DNA of 64,000 nt from Zoogloea sp041914405 (GTDB taxonomy: Bacteria; Pseudomonadota; Gammaproteobacteria; Burkholderiales; Rhodocyclaceae): the NCBI RefSeq assembly GCF_041914405.1, contig NZ_JAYSDK010000004.1, positions 152,952 to 216,951 of the forward strand, given 5' to 3'. The notes beneath the pieces were generated by a model. It did not search any database. It was not told the origin of the DNA and was given only the letters and a program-made list of their open reading frames with translations. Within the stretch, counting starts at the first letter, position 1, and each line of letters opens with the position of its first letter. A program made the translations under genes and the position numbers. Of this stretch, positions 8,023 to 16,039 are shown in pieces.

Positions 8023-10050
8023 TCAGGATAGAGCGGGCTTGCGCCACAAGGCCAGGCGCACCGGCGCGCTGGGCGTGAAGCGCAGGCGCCCGGCCACCGT
8101 CTCGCCGCGGGACAGGCTCAGTTCCTGCCAGGCTTCGGCGGGCACCTGGGCGGCGAAGGCCAGCAGGTCGCCGCGGGCCTGGTCGTCCTCGGCACTGGCC
8201 ACCAGGCGTCCGCCCGGCGCAAGGCGCGCCCACGCGGCGGCCAGCCAGTCGCCGAGGCCCGCCGCACCACGGATGAACACGGCCTCCGGGGCCGGCCATT
8301 CGCGGCACCGCAGCGGCGACGCATTGCCCACCGCGGACAGGTTGTCACCCACCCCGGCCAGCGGAATGTTCATGCCCAACAGGCTGGGCTCCATCCCCAC
8401 CGCGCGCACCCGCGCCGTCGGCACCGCCCGCGCCCATTCGAGCGCCAGGCTGGCTTCGCCGTCGGAGATCACCCAGCCGTTTTCCCACGCCGCCGGCTGC
8501 AGCCAGGCCAGTGCCAGCGTGCGCACGGCCAGCGGCAACGCGTCGGGCGCCCCTTCGCCAAGCGCCGCGTCGGACAGGCCCGGCAGCTCGGCGAACAGTC
8601 CGCTCGACGGACCGGTCGCGACAATCAGCACCGCCCGCGGGTCGAAAGCTTCGCGCAGTTCGACCAGTTCCGACGCCAGCCAGGCCCGCGCCTGGAGCTG
8701 GCCGGAGAAGAATTCGCAGACCCACACCCGTGCACCGGCAAAGCCGCTGTCCAGCAGCAGGCGCGCCACCGCCACCGGCGTCGCGGCATCGGCGATCGGC
8801 AGGGCCAGCAACCGATGGGCACGCAGCTGGCCGCGCAACGTCGCCAGCGGCGCCCGGCGCAGGTCCACCACCGACACGATCTCCGCCGACAGGCCCAGCG
8901 CGGCGCAGGCCGCCTGCACGCGTCCGACACCGGGCAACACGCGCACATGAGCCGGGCCAAGTTCGGCCAACAGCTCGGCGGCAGGGCCGTCGCCAGCGCC
9001 ATCACCGGTCACCACCAGCACGCTGCCCGCATGGCCGATCGCCCGCAGGTCCACGTGGGCTGACTCGGCGGCACACAACTGCTGCGGCACATTCAATTCG
9101 AGTCCGGCCAGGCGGTCCAGTGCATCGGCAGTACCCAGCACGATCCGCGCATTGCGCAGCGCCACCAACGCGTCGGCAGACAGCACCGGCGGCACGTCGA
9201 GACCCAAGCTGACGATGGTCAGCGGGGCTGGCTCGGCGGCGGCGGCTTCTGCTACAGACTCGCCTTCGGTGACCATCGACGATTCGACGGCATCGGAAAC
9301 CGCGTCGACGGGAGCACCGCTGGGCGCTTCGCGCTCCACCTCGGCAAGCGTCTCCGCTACCGCAGGGAAGGCCTCGGCGGCCTCGTCTTCGCTCGACGCT
9401 TCGCCAGCCTTGCTGTCACGGCGCTCACCCTGGCCGTTCCGTTCGCCACGGCCACGCCGGCGCTTGCGCTTGCGCCGCGGACCGGCAGGCGTGTCCACTT
9501 CTTCACTGTCGGCTGGCGACTGGGACGTCTCATCCTCCAGGCCCCCCCCATCGGCGGCAACTGCCTGCTCGACAGAGGCGTCCGACAGCACCGGTTCAAG
9601 TGCAAGCACCTCTGGTACCGGCTCGGCCTCGACAGGTTGCGGCTGCTCCACCGGCATCACGACCTCGACCGGCACAGCTTCAGGTTCGGGTACTGCATGC
9701 GCTTCCACGACGGGCGGTTCAGCAGCAGGCACCGGTTCGACCGCCAGCGGTGCAACATCGACCGCCGCGTCAACCGCCGCAAAAAGGTCGGCGGTCGTCT
9801 CGACGACAACCGGCGCCTCGGCCTTCGGCTTGCGCGGTGCGCGCTTCGCTCGGGGCTTGGCCGGTTTCTTGGCGGCGGGCACTTCAGCGGCTTCCCCAAC
9901 GATAGGAACCACCTCGACAGCGGGGGCTTCAGCCACGACTTCGGCTTTCTTGCGCGAGGTCCGGGCCGGGGCCTTGCGGCGGGCCGGCTTGGCGGGCACC
10001 TCCGCGTCCGCCGGCACAGCCGGCGGAACCAAATTCTGTTCTTCGCTCAT
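8023..10050 (-). CDS. Disordered N-terminus fused to degenerate CobL-like (CbiE+CbiT) domains
   Basis: About 675 residues. Roughly residues 1-265 are low-complexity, rich in Ala, Pro, Val, Glu and Lys, with a strongly basic patch (GPRRKRKRRRGRGERNGQGE) that looks like a nucleic-acid-binding tail. The C-terminal 400 residues follow the layout of CobL (precorrin-6Y C5,15-methyltransferase): a CbiE-like domain (VLPGVGRVQAACAALGLS; TPVAVARLLLDSGF) then a CbiT-like domain (APEAVFIRGAAGLGDW; LAPGGRLVAS). The SAM-binding glycine motifs are poor: TGDGAGDGP replaces SGDPxxYGI, and ISDGEAS replaces the usual GAGSGS. Position beside cobA-cobB supports a cobalamin link, but catalysis is doubtful. An in-frame ATG 8 codons upstream (10074) is an alternative start; neither has a clear ribosome site. 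Confidence 0.7.
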   Translation of the reverse strand: MSEEQNLVPPAVPADAEVPAKPARRKAPARTSRKKAEVVAEAPAVEVVPIVGEAAEVPAAKKPAKPRAKRAPRKPKAEAPVVVETTADLFAAVDAAVDVAPLAVEPVPAAEPPVVEAHAVPEPEAVPVEVVMPVEQPQPVEAEPVPEVLALEPVLSDASVEQAVAADGGGLEDETSQSPADSEEVDTPAGPRRKRKRRRGRGERNGQGERRDSKAGEASSEDEAAEAFPAVAETLAEVEREAPSGAPVDAVSDAVESSMVTEGESVAEAAAAEPAPLTIVSLGLDVPPVLSADALVALRNARIVLGTADALDRLAGLELNVPQQLCAAESAHVDLRAIGHAGSVLVVTGDGAGDGPAAELLAELGPAHVRVLPGVGRVQAACAALGLSAEIVSVVDLRRAPLATLRGQLRAHRLLALPIADAATPVAVARLLLDSGFAGARVWVCEFFSGQLQARAWLASELVELREAFDPRAVLIVATGPSSGLFAELPGLSDAALGEGAPDALPLAVRTLALAWLQPAAWENGWVISDGEASLALEWARAVPTARVRAVGMEPSLLGMNIPLAGVGDNLSAVGNASPLRCREWPAPEAVFIRGAAGLGDWLAAAWARLAPGGRLVASAEDDQARGDLLAFAAQVPAEAWQELSLSRGETVAGRLRFTPSAPVRLALWRKPALS

Positions 10051-10215
10051 GTTCTGGCGGCCATGCCCATGCACGACCGGAAAAACGGGGGACGCAGGAT
10101 AGCACGAAGCCTTTTGCGGCCGCGGACAAGGGCAGGATCAAGCGCCTCCTGCCTACCCCACTCAAGCCGTAGTGAGGGCCAATGAGAGTCTCCACAGAAT
10201 AGATTTCAGACGTGA

Positions 10216-10239
10216 CAAGGCCCGCTTGCGCGGGCCTTG
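10216..10239. terminator. Strong GC hairpin downstream of the DUF3683 oxidoreductase gene
   Basis: Perfect 10-bp stem CAAGGCCCGC with a TTGC loop, 24 bases past the stop at 10264 on the minus strand. There is no real T-run on either side, so it is at best a Rho-assisted terminator or transcript-end stabiliser. The rest of 10051-10263 shows no gene; it should hold the promoter of the CobL-like/cobA/cobB cluster. Confidence 0.5.
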
Positions 10240-10263
10240 TAGTTTCAGTGGAGCGAAAACTAC

Positions 10264-13200
10264 TTACAGCAGCACGCGCTCGATGCCGCCGCTGTTGGCC
10301 TTGGCCACGTAGTCGGCCATCCAGTTCTCGCCGAGGATGTGCTTGGCCATCTCGACGACGATGTAGTCGGCGTCCACGCCGCCGGCATCGTTGGCGTAGC
10401 GCGACAGGCCCTGCAGGCAGCTCGGGCAGGAGGTCAGGATCTTCACCTGGGCGGTGGCGTCAGCGCCGCGCAGCTTCTCGGCGCCCTTCTCGATCTCTTC
10501 CTGCTTGCGGAAACGCACCTGCGTCGAGATGTCCGGGCGGGACACCGCCAGCGTGCCGGATTCACCGCAGCAGCGGTCGGACAGGTCGACCCGCGTCCCC
10601 ATCAGCTCGTTGGCCACCTTGATACCGGAATGGACCTTCATCGGGGTGTGGCAGGGCTCGTGGTACATGTAGCGAGTACCGGTGATGCCGTCGAGCTTGA
10701 GGCCCTTCTCCATCAGGTACTCGTGGATGTCGAGCAGGCGGCAGCCCGGGAAGATCTTCTCGAATTGGTATTTCTGCAGCTGGTCCATGCAGGTGCCGCA
10801 GGACACGATCACCGTCTTGATGTCGAGGTAGTTGAGCGTGTTGGCGACCCGGTGGAACAGCACCCGGTTGTCGGTGGTGATCTGCTGGCCCTTCTCGTCC
10901 TCGCCAGCCGACGACTGCGGGTAGCCGCAGCACAGGTAGCCCGGCGGCAGCACGGTCGTGGCACCGACCTGGTAGAGCATGGCCTGGGTGGCCAGGCCAA
11001 CCTGGCTGAACAGGCGCTCCGAACCACAGCCCGGGAAGTAGAACACCGCATCCGACTCATCGCGCTTGACCTGCGGGTTGCGGATCACCGGGACGATGGT
11101 GTCGTCCTCGATGTCCAGCAGCGCGCGGGACGTACGCTTGGGCAGGCCACCCGGCATCGGCTTGTTGATGAAGTGGATCACCTGGGCCTTGATGGTCGGC
11201 TTGCCGAGGGTTGCCGGCGGATGCTGGACCTGGTTCTGGATCAAGCCGAGGGACTTGCCGACGGCGTGGCCGAAGCGCTGGGCCTTGTAGCCGAGGCCGA
11301 TCATGCCGGCGCGGATGGTCTTGATCGTCGCCGGATCGGTAGCGGTCAGGAAGGCCATCGCCGCAGCCTTGCCGGGGTTGAAGGACCGCTTGCCCTGCTC
11401 GCGCAGCAGGTTGCGCATCTTGATCGACACGTCACCGAAGTCGATGTCCACCGGACACGGCTTCTCGCACTTGTGGCACACCGTGCAATGGTCGGCCACG
11501 TCCTCGAACTCGGCCCAGTGCGCCAGCGACACGCCGCGGCGGGTCTGCTCCTCGTACAGGAAGGCCTCGATCAGCAGCGAGGTGCTGAGGATCTTGTTGC
11601 GCGGGCTGTACAGCAGGTTGGCGCGCGGCACGTGGGTGGAGCACACCGGCTTGCACTTGCCGCAGCGCAGGCAGTCCTTGATGTCGTGCGCGATGTCGCC
11701 GACGTCGGTCTGCTCCATGATGAGCGACTCGTGGCCCATCAGGTTGAAGCTGGGGGTGTAGGCGTTGTCGAGATTGCCGCCCTTCATCAGCTTGCCGCGG
11801 TTGAAGCGGCCTTCCGGGTCCACCTTCTTCTTGTAGGCCCAGAAGTTGGCCATCTCGTCGTCGCTGAGATAGTCGAGCTTGGTGATGCCGATGCCGTGCT
11901 CGCCGGAGATCACGCCATCCAGGCTGCGCGCCAGCGCCATGATGCGGTCGACCGCGCGGTTGGCGGTCTGCAGCATCTCGTAGTGGTCGGAGTTCACCGG
12001 GAGGTTGGTGTGCACGTTGCCGTCGCCGGCGTGCATGTGCAGCGCGACGAAGACGCGGCCGCGCAGCAGCTCGCGGTGGATGTCCTGGATGCGCGCCAGC
12101 ACCGGCGCGAACACCGCGCCGTCGAAGCTGTTCTTCAGAAGCGGGCGCAGCTCCTTCTTCCACGACACGCGGATCGAGTAATCCTGCAGGCGGTGGAACA
12201 GGCGCGGGTTGTCGGCACGGTTGGTCAGCGGGCCAGCCTCGATGCCGAAGTCGGCGAACTGCGGCTCGGCTTCGGCCAGCGGCAGGTCGAGGTTGTCGAG
12301 CAGCCACTGCCAGCGCGCACGCACCGCGGCGATCTGCTCCAGCGCCGCCTGGCGGTGGTCGCCGATCAGCTCCTCCTTGGCGACATCGGCATCGCCGGCG
12401 TCGAGCGGCAGATCGCCCTGCAGGAAATCGGTGAGCGCGTCGCACAGGTCGATCTTGTTGCGGGTCGACAGCTCGATGTTGATGCGCTCGATGCCGTCGC
12501 AGTACTCGCCCATGCGCGGCAGCGGGATGACCACGTCCTCGTTGATCTTGAACGCGTTGGTGTGGCGCGAGATCGCCGCCGTCTTGCTGCGCTCGAGCCA
12601 GAAGCGCTTGCGCTGCTCGGGGCTGACGGCGATGAAGCCTTCGGCGCCGCGTGCGTTGGTCATGCGCACGACTTCGGAGGCGGCGGCCATCACCGCGTTC
12701 TCGTCGTGGCCGACGATGTCGCCGATCAGCACCATCTTGGGACGGCCATGGCGCTTGGCCTTGGTGGCGTAGCCCACCGCCTTCACGTAGCGCTCGTCGA
12801 GGTGCTCCAGGCCGGCCAGCAGCACGCCGGCGGCGTTGCCGGCACCGCCCGGCTTGAACCAGTCGGTGATCTCGACGATGGCCGGCACCGCCTCGCGCAC
12901 CTGGCCGAAGAACTCCAGGCACACGGTGCGGGTGTGCGGCGGCATCTTGTGCAGCACCCAGCGCGCCGCGACGATGAGGCCGTCGGTGCCTTCCTTCTGC
13001 ACGCCCGGCACGCCGCCGAGGAACTTGTCGGTGACGTCCTTGCCGAGGCCGTCCTTGCGGCAGGCAGCACCCGGCATCGTCAGGACTTCCTCGGACAGCA
13101 GCTTGTAGCTCTTGGCGTCGAAGCGCTTCAGGCGGAACTGGACGGTTTCCTGTTCGTGGATCTTGCCGAAGTTGTGGTTGAGGCGCTCCACCTCCAGCCA

Positions 13201-14142
13201 GTTGCCGTCCGGCGTGACCATCTTCCACCAGGCCAGGTTGTCCAGCGCGGTGCCCCACAGCACAGCCTTCTTGCCACCGGCGTTCATCGCGATGTTGCCG
13301 CCGATGCACGACGCGCTGGCCGAGGTCGGGTCCACCGCGAACACGCGGCCGGCCAGTGACGCAGCTTCCGACACCCGGTCGGTGACCACGCCAGCGCCAG
13401 TGCGGATGGTGGCGTAGGGTTCAGTGTGGCCAGGCAGCACCACGTCCTCGACGGGGCCCATGGAAATCAGCTTCTCGGTGTTGATGACCACCGACTTGGC
13501 GTCCAGCGGCACGGCGCCGCCGGTATAACCGGTGCCGCCTCCGCGCGGGATGATGGTCAGGCCGAGCTCGATGCAGCTCTTCACCAGCGGCGCCATCTCC
13601 TCCTCGGTGTCCGGGTAGAGGACCACGAAGGGGTACTCGACGCGCCAGTCGGTGGCGTCGGTCACGTGGGACACGCGAGCGTGGCCGTCGAAGCAGATGT
13701 TGTCCTTGCGGGTGTGGCGGGCCAGCTCGTGGCGCACCTTCTTGCGCAACTCGGCGGTGTCGTCGAACAGCTTGGCGAAGCGGTCCACCGCAGCGTTGGC
13801 GGCCTGCACCAGGCTCGCTACCTTCGCGCTGCGCTCCGGATCCTCGTCGCTGGATTCCTCGCGGCGCTTCTCCACCTCATGCAGGCGGTGACGCAAAGCG
13901 CCGATCAGCGCACCGAGGCGATCCCGGTTGCCGAGCAGATCGTCCTGCAGGTAGGGATTGCGCTGGACGACCCATACATCTCCCAGCACCTCGTAGAGCA
14001 TCCGCGCAGAGCGGCCGGTGACACGCTCGGTTCGCAGGTCATCCAGCGTCCGCCAGGCCTCGGGGCCAAGCAGGCGAATGACGATCTCGCGATCCGAGAA
14101 CGATGTGTAGTTGTAGGGAATTTCGCGCAGGCGTTGGGTCAT
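10264..14142 (-). CDS. DUF3683-type FAD-linked / Fe-S oxidoreductase (D-lactate/glycolate dehydrogenase-like)
   Basis: A 1,292-residue fusion. Order: N-terminal DUF3683-like segment (TQRLREIPYNYTSFSDREIV), FAD-binding PCMH domain (IIPRGGGTGYTGGAVPLDAK), FAD-oxidase C-terminal domain (LHMHAGDGNVHTNLPV; SGEHGIGITK), two 4Fe-4S clusters (CLRCGKCKPVC and CTVCHKCEKPCP), then two CCG heterodisulfide-reductase-type domains (CCGYPQSSAGE; DRCCGESGTLA). This is the architecture of flavin D-2-hydroxyacid dehydrogenases that pass electrons via Fe-S centres toward the respiratory chain; long single-chain forms are common in betaproteobacteria. The substrate is probably D-lactate or a similar acid but is not proven. 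The start at 14142 was chosen over one 11 codons upstream because the family begins at MTQRLREIPYNY. Confidence 0.88.
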   Translation of the reverse strand: MTQRLREIPYNYTSFSDREIVIRLLGPEAWRTLDDLRTERVTGRSARMLYEVLGDVWVVQRNPYLQDDLLGNRDRLGALIGALRHRLHEVEKRREESSDEDPERSAKVASLVQAANAAVDRFAKLFDDTAELRKKVRHELARHTRKDNICFDGHARVSHVTDATDWRVEYPFVVLYPDTEEEMAPLVKSCIELGLTIIPRGGGTGYTGGAVPLDAKSVVINTEKLISMGPVEDVVLPGHTEPYATIRTGAGVVTDRVSEAASLAGRVFAVDPTSASASCIGGNIAMNAGGKKAVLWGTALDNLAWWKMVTPDGNWLEVERLNHNFGKIHEQETVQFRLKRFDAKSYKLLSEEVLTMPGAACRKDGLGKDVTDKFLGGVPGVQKEGTDGLIVAARWVLHKMPPHTRTVCLEFFGQVREAVPAIVEITDWFKPGGAGNAAGVLLAGLEHLDERYVKAVGYATKAKRHGRPKMVLIGDIVGHDENAVMAAASEVVRMTNARGAEGFIAVSPEQRKRFWLERSKTAAISRHTNAFKINEDVVIPLPRMGEYCDGIERINIELSTRNKIDLCDALTDFLQGDLPLDAGDADVAKEELIGDHRQAALEQIAAVRARWQWLLDNLDLPLAEAEPQFADFGIEAGPLTNRADNPRLFHRLQDYSIRVSWKKELRPLLKNSFDGAVFAPVLARIQDIHRELLRGRVFVALHMHAGDGNVHTNLPVNSDHYEMLQTANRAVDRIMALARSLDGVISGEHGIGITKLDYLSDDEMANFWAYKKKVDPEGRFNRGKLMKGGNLDNAYTPSFNLMGHESLIMEQTDVGDIAHDIKDCLRCGKCKPVCSTHVPRANLLYSPRNKILSTSLLIEAFLYEEQTRRGVSLAHWAEFEDVADHCTVCHKCEKPCPVDIDFGDVSIKMRNLLREQGKRSFNPGKAAAMAFLTATDPATIKTIRAGMIGLGYKAQRFGHAVGKSLGLIQNQVQHPPATLGKPTIKAQVIHFINKPMPGGLPKRTSRALLDIEDDTIVPVIRNPQVKRDESDAVFYFPGCGSERLFSQVGLATQAMLYQVGATTVLPPGYLCCGYPQSSAGEDEKGQQITTDNRVLFHRVANTLNYLDIKTVIVSCGTCMDQLQKYQFEKIFPGCRLLDIHEYLMEKGLKLDGITGTRYMYHEPCHTPMKVHSGIKVANELMGTRVDLSDRCCGESGTLAVSRPDISTQVRFRKQEEIEKGAEKLRGADATAQVKILTSCPSCLQGLSRYANDAGGVDADYIVVEMAKHILGENWMADYVAKANSGGIERVLL

Positions 14143-14269
14143 GGAACACACCGGAACCGACAGGGGAACTGCCAATTGTATCCAATGGGAAGCAACGCAG
14201 GGGCGTCAAATCAATACCTTAACGCCCGTGGGGCCTTTTGCCAGCAGGTTTCCCGGTGGAACGGCCACC

Positions 14270-14310
14270 CCCGAAAAAGCACAAAGGCCAGTCCATCACG
14301 GCACTGGCCT
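14270..14310 (-). terminator. Rho-independent terminator of the PEP-CTERM esterase gene
   Basis: On the minus strand an AGGCCAGT/ACTGGCCT stem (10-base loop, 14285-14310) is followed by a T-rich stretch TTTGTGCTTTTTC. It lies 32 bases past the esterase stop. The rest of 14143-14341 shows no gene. Confidence 0.7.
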
Positions 14311-14341
14311 CCGCACTCGTCGCGCCCGCCGGCGCCGGCTG

Positions 14342-15334
14342 TCAGCCGATCTGGCGGCCGCTGCGCCGGGTCGCCACCAACAGCACCACACCAATCCCCA
14401 GCAGCGCGACCGTGCCCGGTTCGGGGACACGCAGCGCCGCCAGCGCCAGCTCACCAGCACGGGCCTGGACGATCTGGGTCGGATGAATGTCGTCGGCGAA
14501 CACCGAAGTGCTGCATGCCGGGGCGCCCGGCGCAAAGCACGGGTACACACCGTTACCGAGACCAAAACGCTGGCCGCCGGCCTTCGCGTCACCGACGACC
14601 TCGGTGAGCAGGCCGAACAGGTCGAGCTCGGCGATATTCACGGCGAACAGTTGGCCCAGGCTATCGAGGGTGGAGTCGAGCAAAGCGTCGTAGTACTTGC
14701 TGACCTCCGTCGCCACGGCGCCCTTGCCGCCAAGGTTCATCCGCGGCGTCAGGCCGAGGTCGGTGACGTTGGCGATCAGGAAATTCTGGGCACCGGCGCC
14801 AATCAGATACTGCAGCGAACTGGTCAGGTTCACCAGCAAGCTGTTGGCCACCGAATGGCGGTAATCATAATCGGCTTGCGCGGTTCCACCGTTGTTCGCC
14901 AAGGCGTCGAGCAGATCGTTGGAACCGATGCCGATCACGTACAAGGCCTTCGGGTCTGCCGCGCCGGCGTGTGCCGGAGCCCACTGGCCGAACACCTGGG
15001 CCAGCAGGCCGGTGCCGGGAGCCGCATGGCCATCCACGCCAGACAGAGCACCCGCCCAGGCATAGTTGTTGCCGCCCAACTGCGAAGCCTTGGAATCAGC
15101 AGCGAGGCCCAGGCCGGCAGCGACCCTCTCGGTCCACAGCGGCCCGTCGGAAAAACGCCCGTTGTAGTAGGGGGGAGGGGGGAAGGTCCCGCCGGTCACC
15201 TTGTAGACATTGCCGGTGTCCGACAGGCTGTCACCGAAGAAAAAGACATTGGAGTAGCTCGCCTCGGCGGCAAAGCCCGTCATCGTGAGGCACAGGGTGG
15301 CAAGGCCGCGGCACAGGCGGTTGGACCAGGACAT
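14342..15334 (-). CDS. SGNH/GDSL hydrolase with PEP-CTERM sorting signal
   Basis: A 330-residue exported esterase/lipase-like protein. A signal peptide covers about residues 1-25 (ending GFAAEA). SGNH blocks are visible: FFFGDSLSDTGN (Ser nucleophile), GGNNYAWAGA, VIGIGSNDLLDAL and DDIHPTQI (catalytic Asp/His). The C-terminus VPEPGTVALLGIGVVLLVATRR is a complete PEP-CTERM signal: Pro-Glu-Pro, a membrane segment and an Arg-rich end. Such proteins are processed by exosortase and usually belong to exopolysaccharide or floc-forming systems. The ATG at 15334 has AAGGGGAA just upstream, which decides against the longer frame. Its substrate is unknown. Exosortase genes are not in the window. Confidence 0.9.
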   Translation of the reverse strand: MSWSNRLCRGLATLCLTMTGFAAEASYSNVFFFGDSLSDTGNVYKVTGGTFPPPPYYNGRFSDGPLWTERVAAGLGLAADSKASQLGGNNYAWAGALSGVDGHAAPGTGLLAQVFGQWAPAHAGAADPKALYVIGIGSNDLLDALANNGGTAQADYDYRHSVANSLLVNLTSSLQYLIGAGAQNFLIANVTDLGLTPRMNLGGKGAVATEVSKYYDALLDSTLDSLGQLFAVNIAELDLFGLLTEVVGDAKAGGQRFGLGNGVYPCFAPGAPACSTSVFADDIHPTQIVQARAGELALAALRVPEPGTVALLGIGVVLLVATRRSGRQIG

Positions 15335-15457
15335 GGGGTTCCCCTTCTTGATTCGACTTTTTGTTGGAAACCGGCTGTCGCGGGTGCATGCTGAACATAG
15401 CAACGGGCATATTCCCTTAGCGTTTTCCAGGCCGCGAAACCGGGCGTGGGGATGCTA

Positions 15458-15473
15458 AGCAAATACAATACCA
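15458..15473 (-). promoter_or_regulatory. Possible sigma-54 promoter of the PEP-CTERM esterase gene
   Basis: Minus-strand sequence TGGTATTGTATTTGCT keeps the invariant GG at -24 and GC at -12 with correct spacing (consensus TGGCAC-N5-TTGC). An inverted repeat TGTAAA-N6-TTTACA (15478-15495) sits just upstream; it is much closer than a usual activator site. PEP-CTERM genes under RpoN with PrsK/PrsR are known in floc-forming Rhodocyclales, which makes the match plausible. Confidence 0.4.
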
Positions 15474-15512
15474 AGCGTGTAAAAATCCCTTTACATCAGC
15501 ATTTCAGAAGCT

Positions 15513-15538
15513 CGGAGGGAAAACAGGCGCGCCCTCCG
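15513..15538. terminator. Hairpin in the gap after ridA
   Basis: A CGGAGGG/CCCTCCG stem with a 12-base loop, 54 bases past the RidA stop on the minus strand. No T-run follows, so termination is uncertain. Together with the sigma-54-like site this is all that can be seen in the 257-base gap 15335-15591. Confidence 0.35.
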
Positions 15539-15591
15539 AAGCCGTAAATGTAAAATTCCCCGACACGAAATCCGGGCAACGGCGGCTTGCC

Positions 15592-15942
15592 TCAACAAGC
15601 CGCTTGCACCACCACCTCTACCCGCCAGCCCGGCTTCGCCAGGCGCACCACTTGCACACAGGCGCGTGCCGGCGCCGTCCCCGGCGGCAGCCAGGCATCC
15701 CATACCGCATTCACAGCGTCGTAATCAGCCATATCCACCAGATACAGGGTAGCCACCAGCAGGCGACCCTTGCCGCTGCCCGCCTGCGCGAGCAGGTTCT
15801 CCAGGCTGGCCAGCATCGCCGTGGTCTGCGCCGTAATGTCGGCATGCTCGTCTGGCGGCACCTCGACGCAATGGACCACACCGTTGTGGATCGTGTAGTC
15901 GGAATAGCGCGGCGTGGTGCCGGCACGCTGGATCGGGGTCAT
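15592..15942 (-). CDS. ridA: RidA family protein (reactive enamine/imine deaminase)
   Basis: A 116-residue YjgF/YER057c/UK114 fold protein. RidA hydrolyses the 2-aminoacrylate and 2-aminocrotonate intermediates released by PLP enzymes such as threonine deaminase. The conserved Arg that binds the carboxylate appears in PARACVQVVRL (about residue 95), and the YLVDMADYDAVNAVWDAW segment is typical. It is divergent from ilvA 97 bases away, a meaningful pairing because IlvA makes exactly the intermediate RidA clears. Many RidA-superfamily members have other roles, so the subgroup is uncertain. Confidence 0.85.
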   Translation of the reverse strand: MTPIQRAGTTPRYSDYTIHNGVVHCVEVPPDEHADITAQTTAMLASLENLLAQAGSGKGRLLVATLYLVDMADYDAVNAVWDAWLPPGTAPARACVQVVRLAKPGWRVEVVVQAAC

Positions 15943-16039
15943 GGAAAGCTCCGCGAAGTCAAAAGATGCAATGTTGCAGCGCGGCGCCTCCGGCTGCTAC
16001 CCTTTGTTGCTTCCCCAGCCGAAGCAAAGGTCTTGTGTC

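Noticed and set aside
10051..10215. Cobalamin riboswitch upstream of the CobL-like/cobA/cobB cluster
   Set aside because: No B12-box-like conserved segment or extended multi-stem structure could be seen; the region is too short for a full riboswitch with promoter.
10339..13359. Long plus-strand open frame of about 1,000 codons
   Set aside because: It is antisense to the DUF3683 oxidoreductase; its His/Val/Ala-rich composition is the mirror of a GC-rich gene and it has no recognisable domain.
15478..15495. TGTAAA-N6-TTTACA as a classical sigma-54 activator site
   Set aside because: It lies only about 15 bases from the proposed -24 box, too close for a normal upstream activator site, so it is not listed as one.
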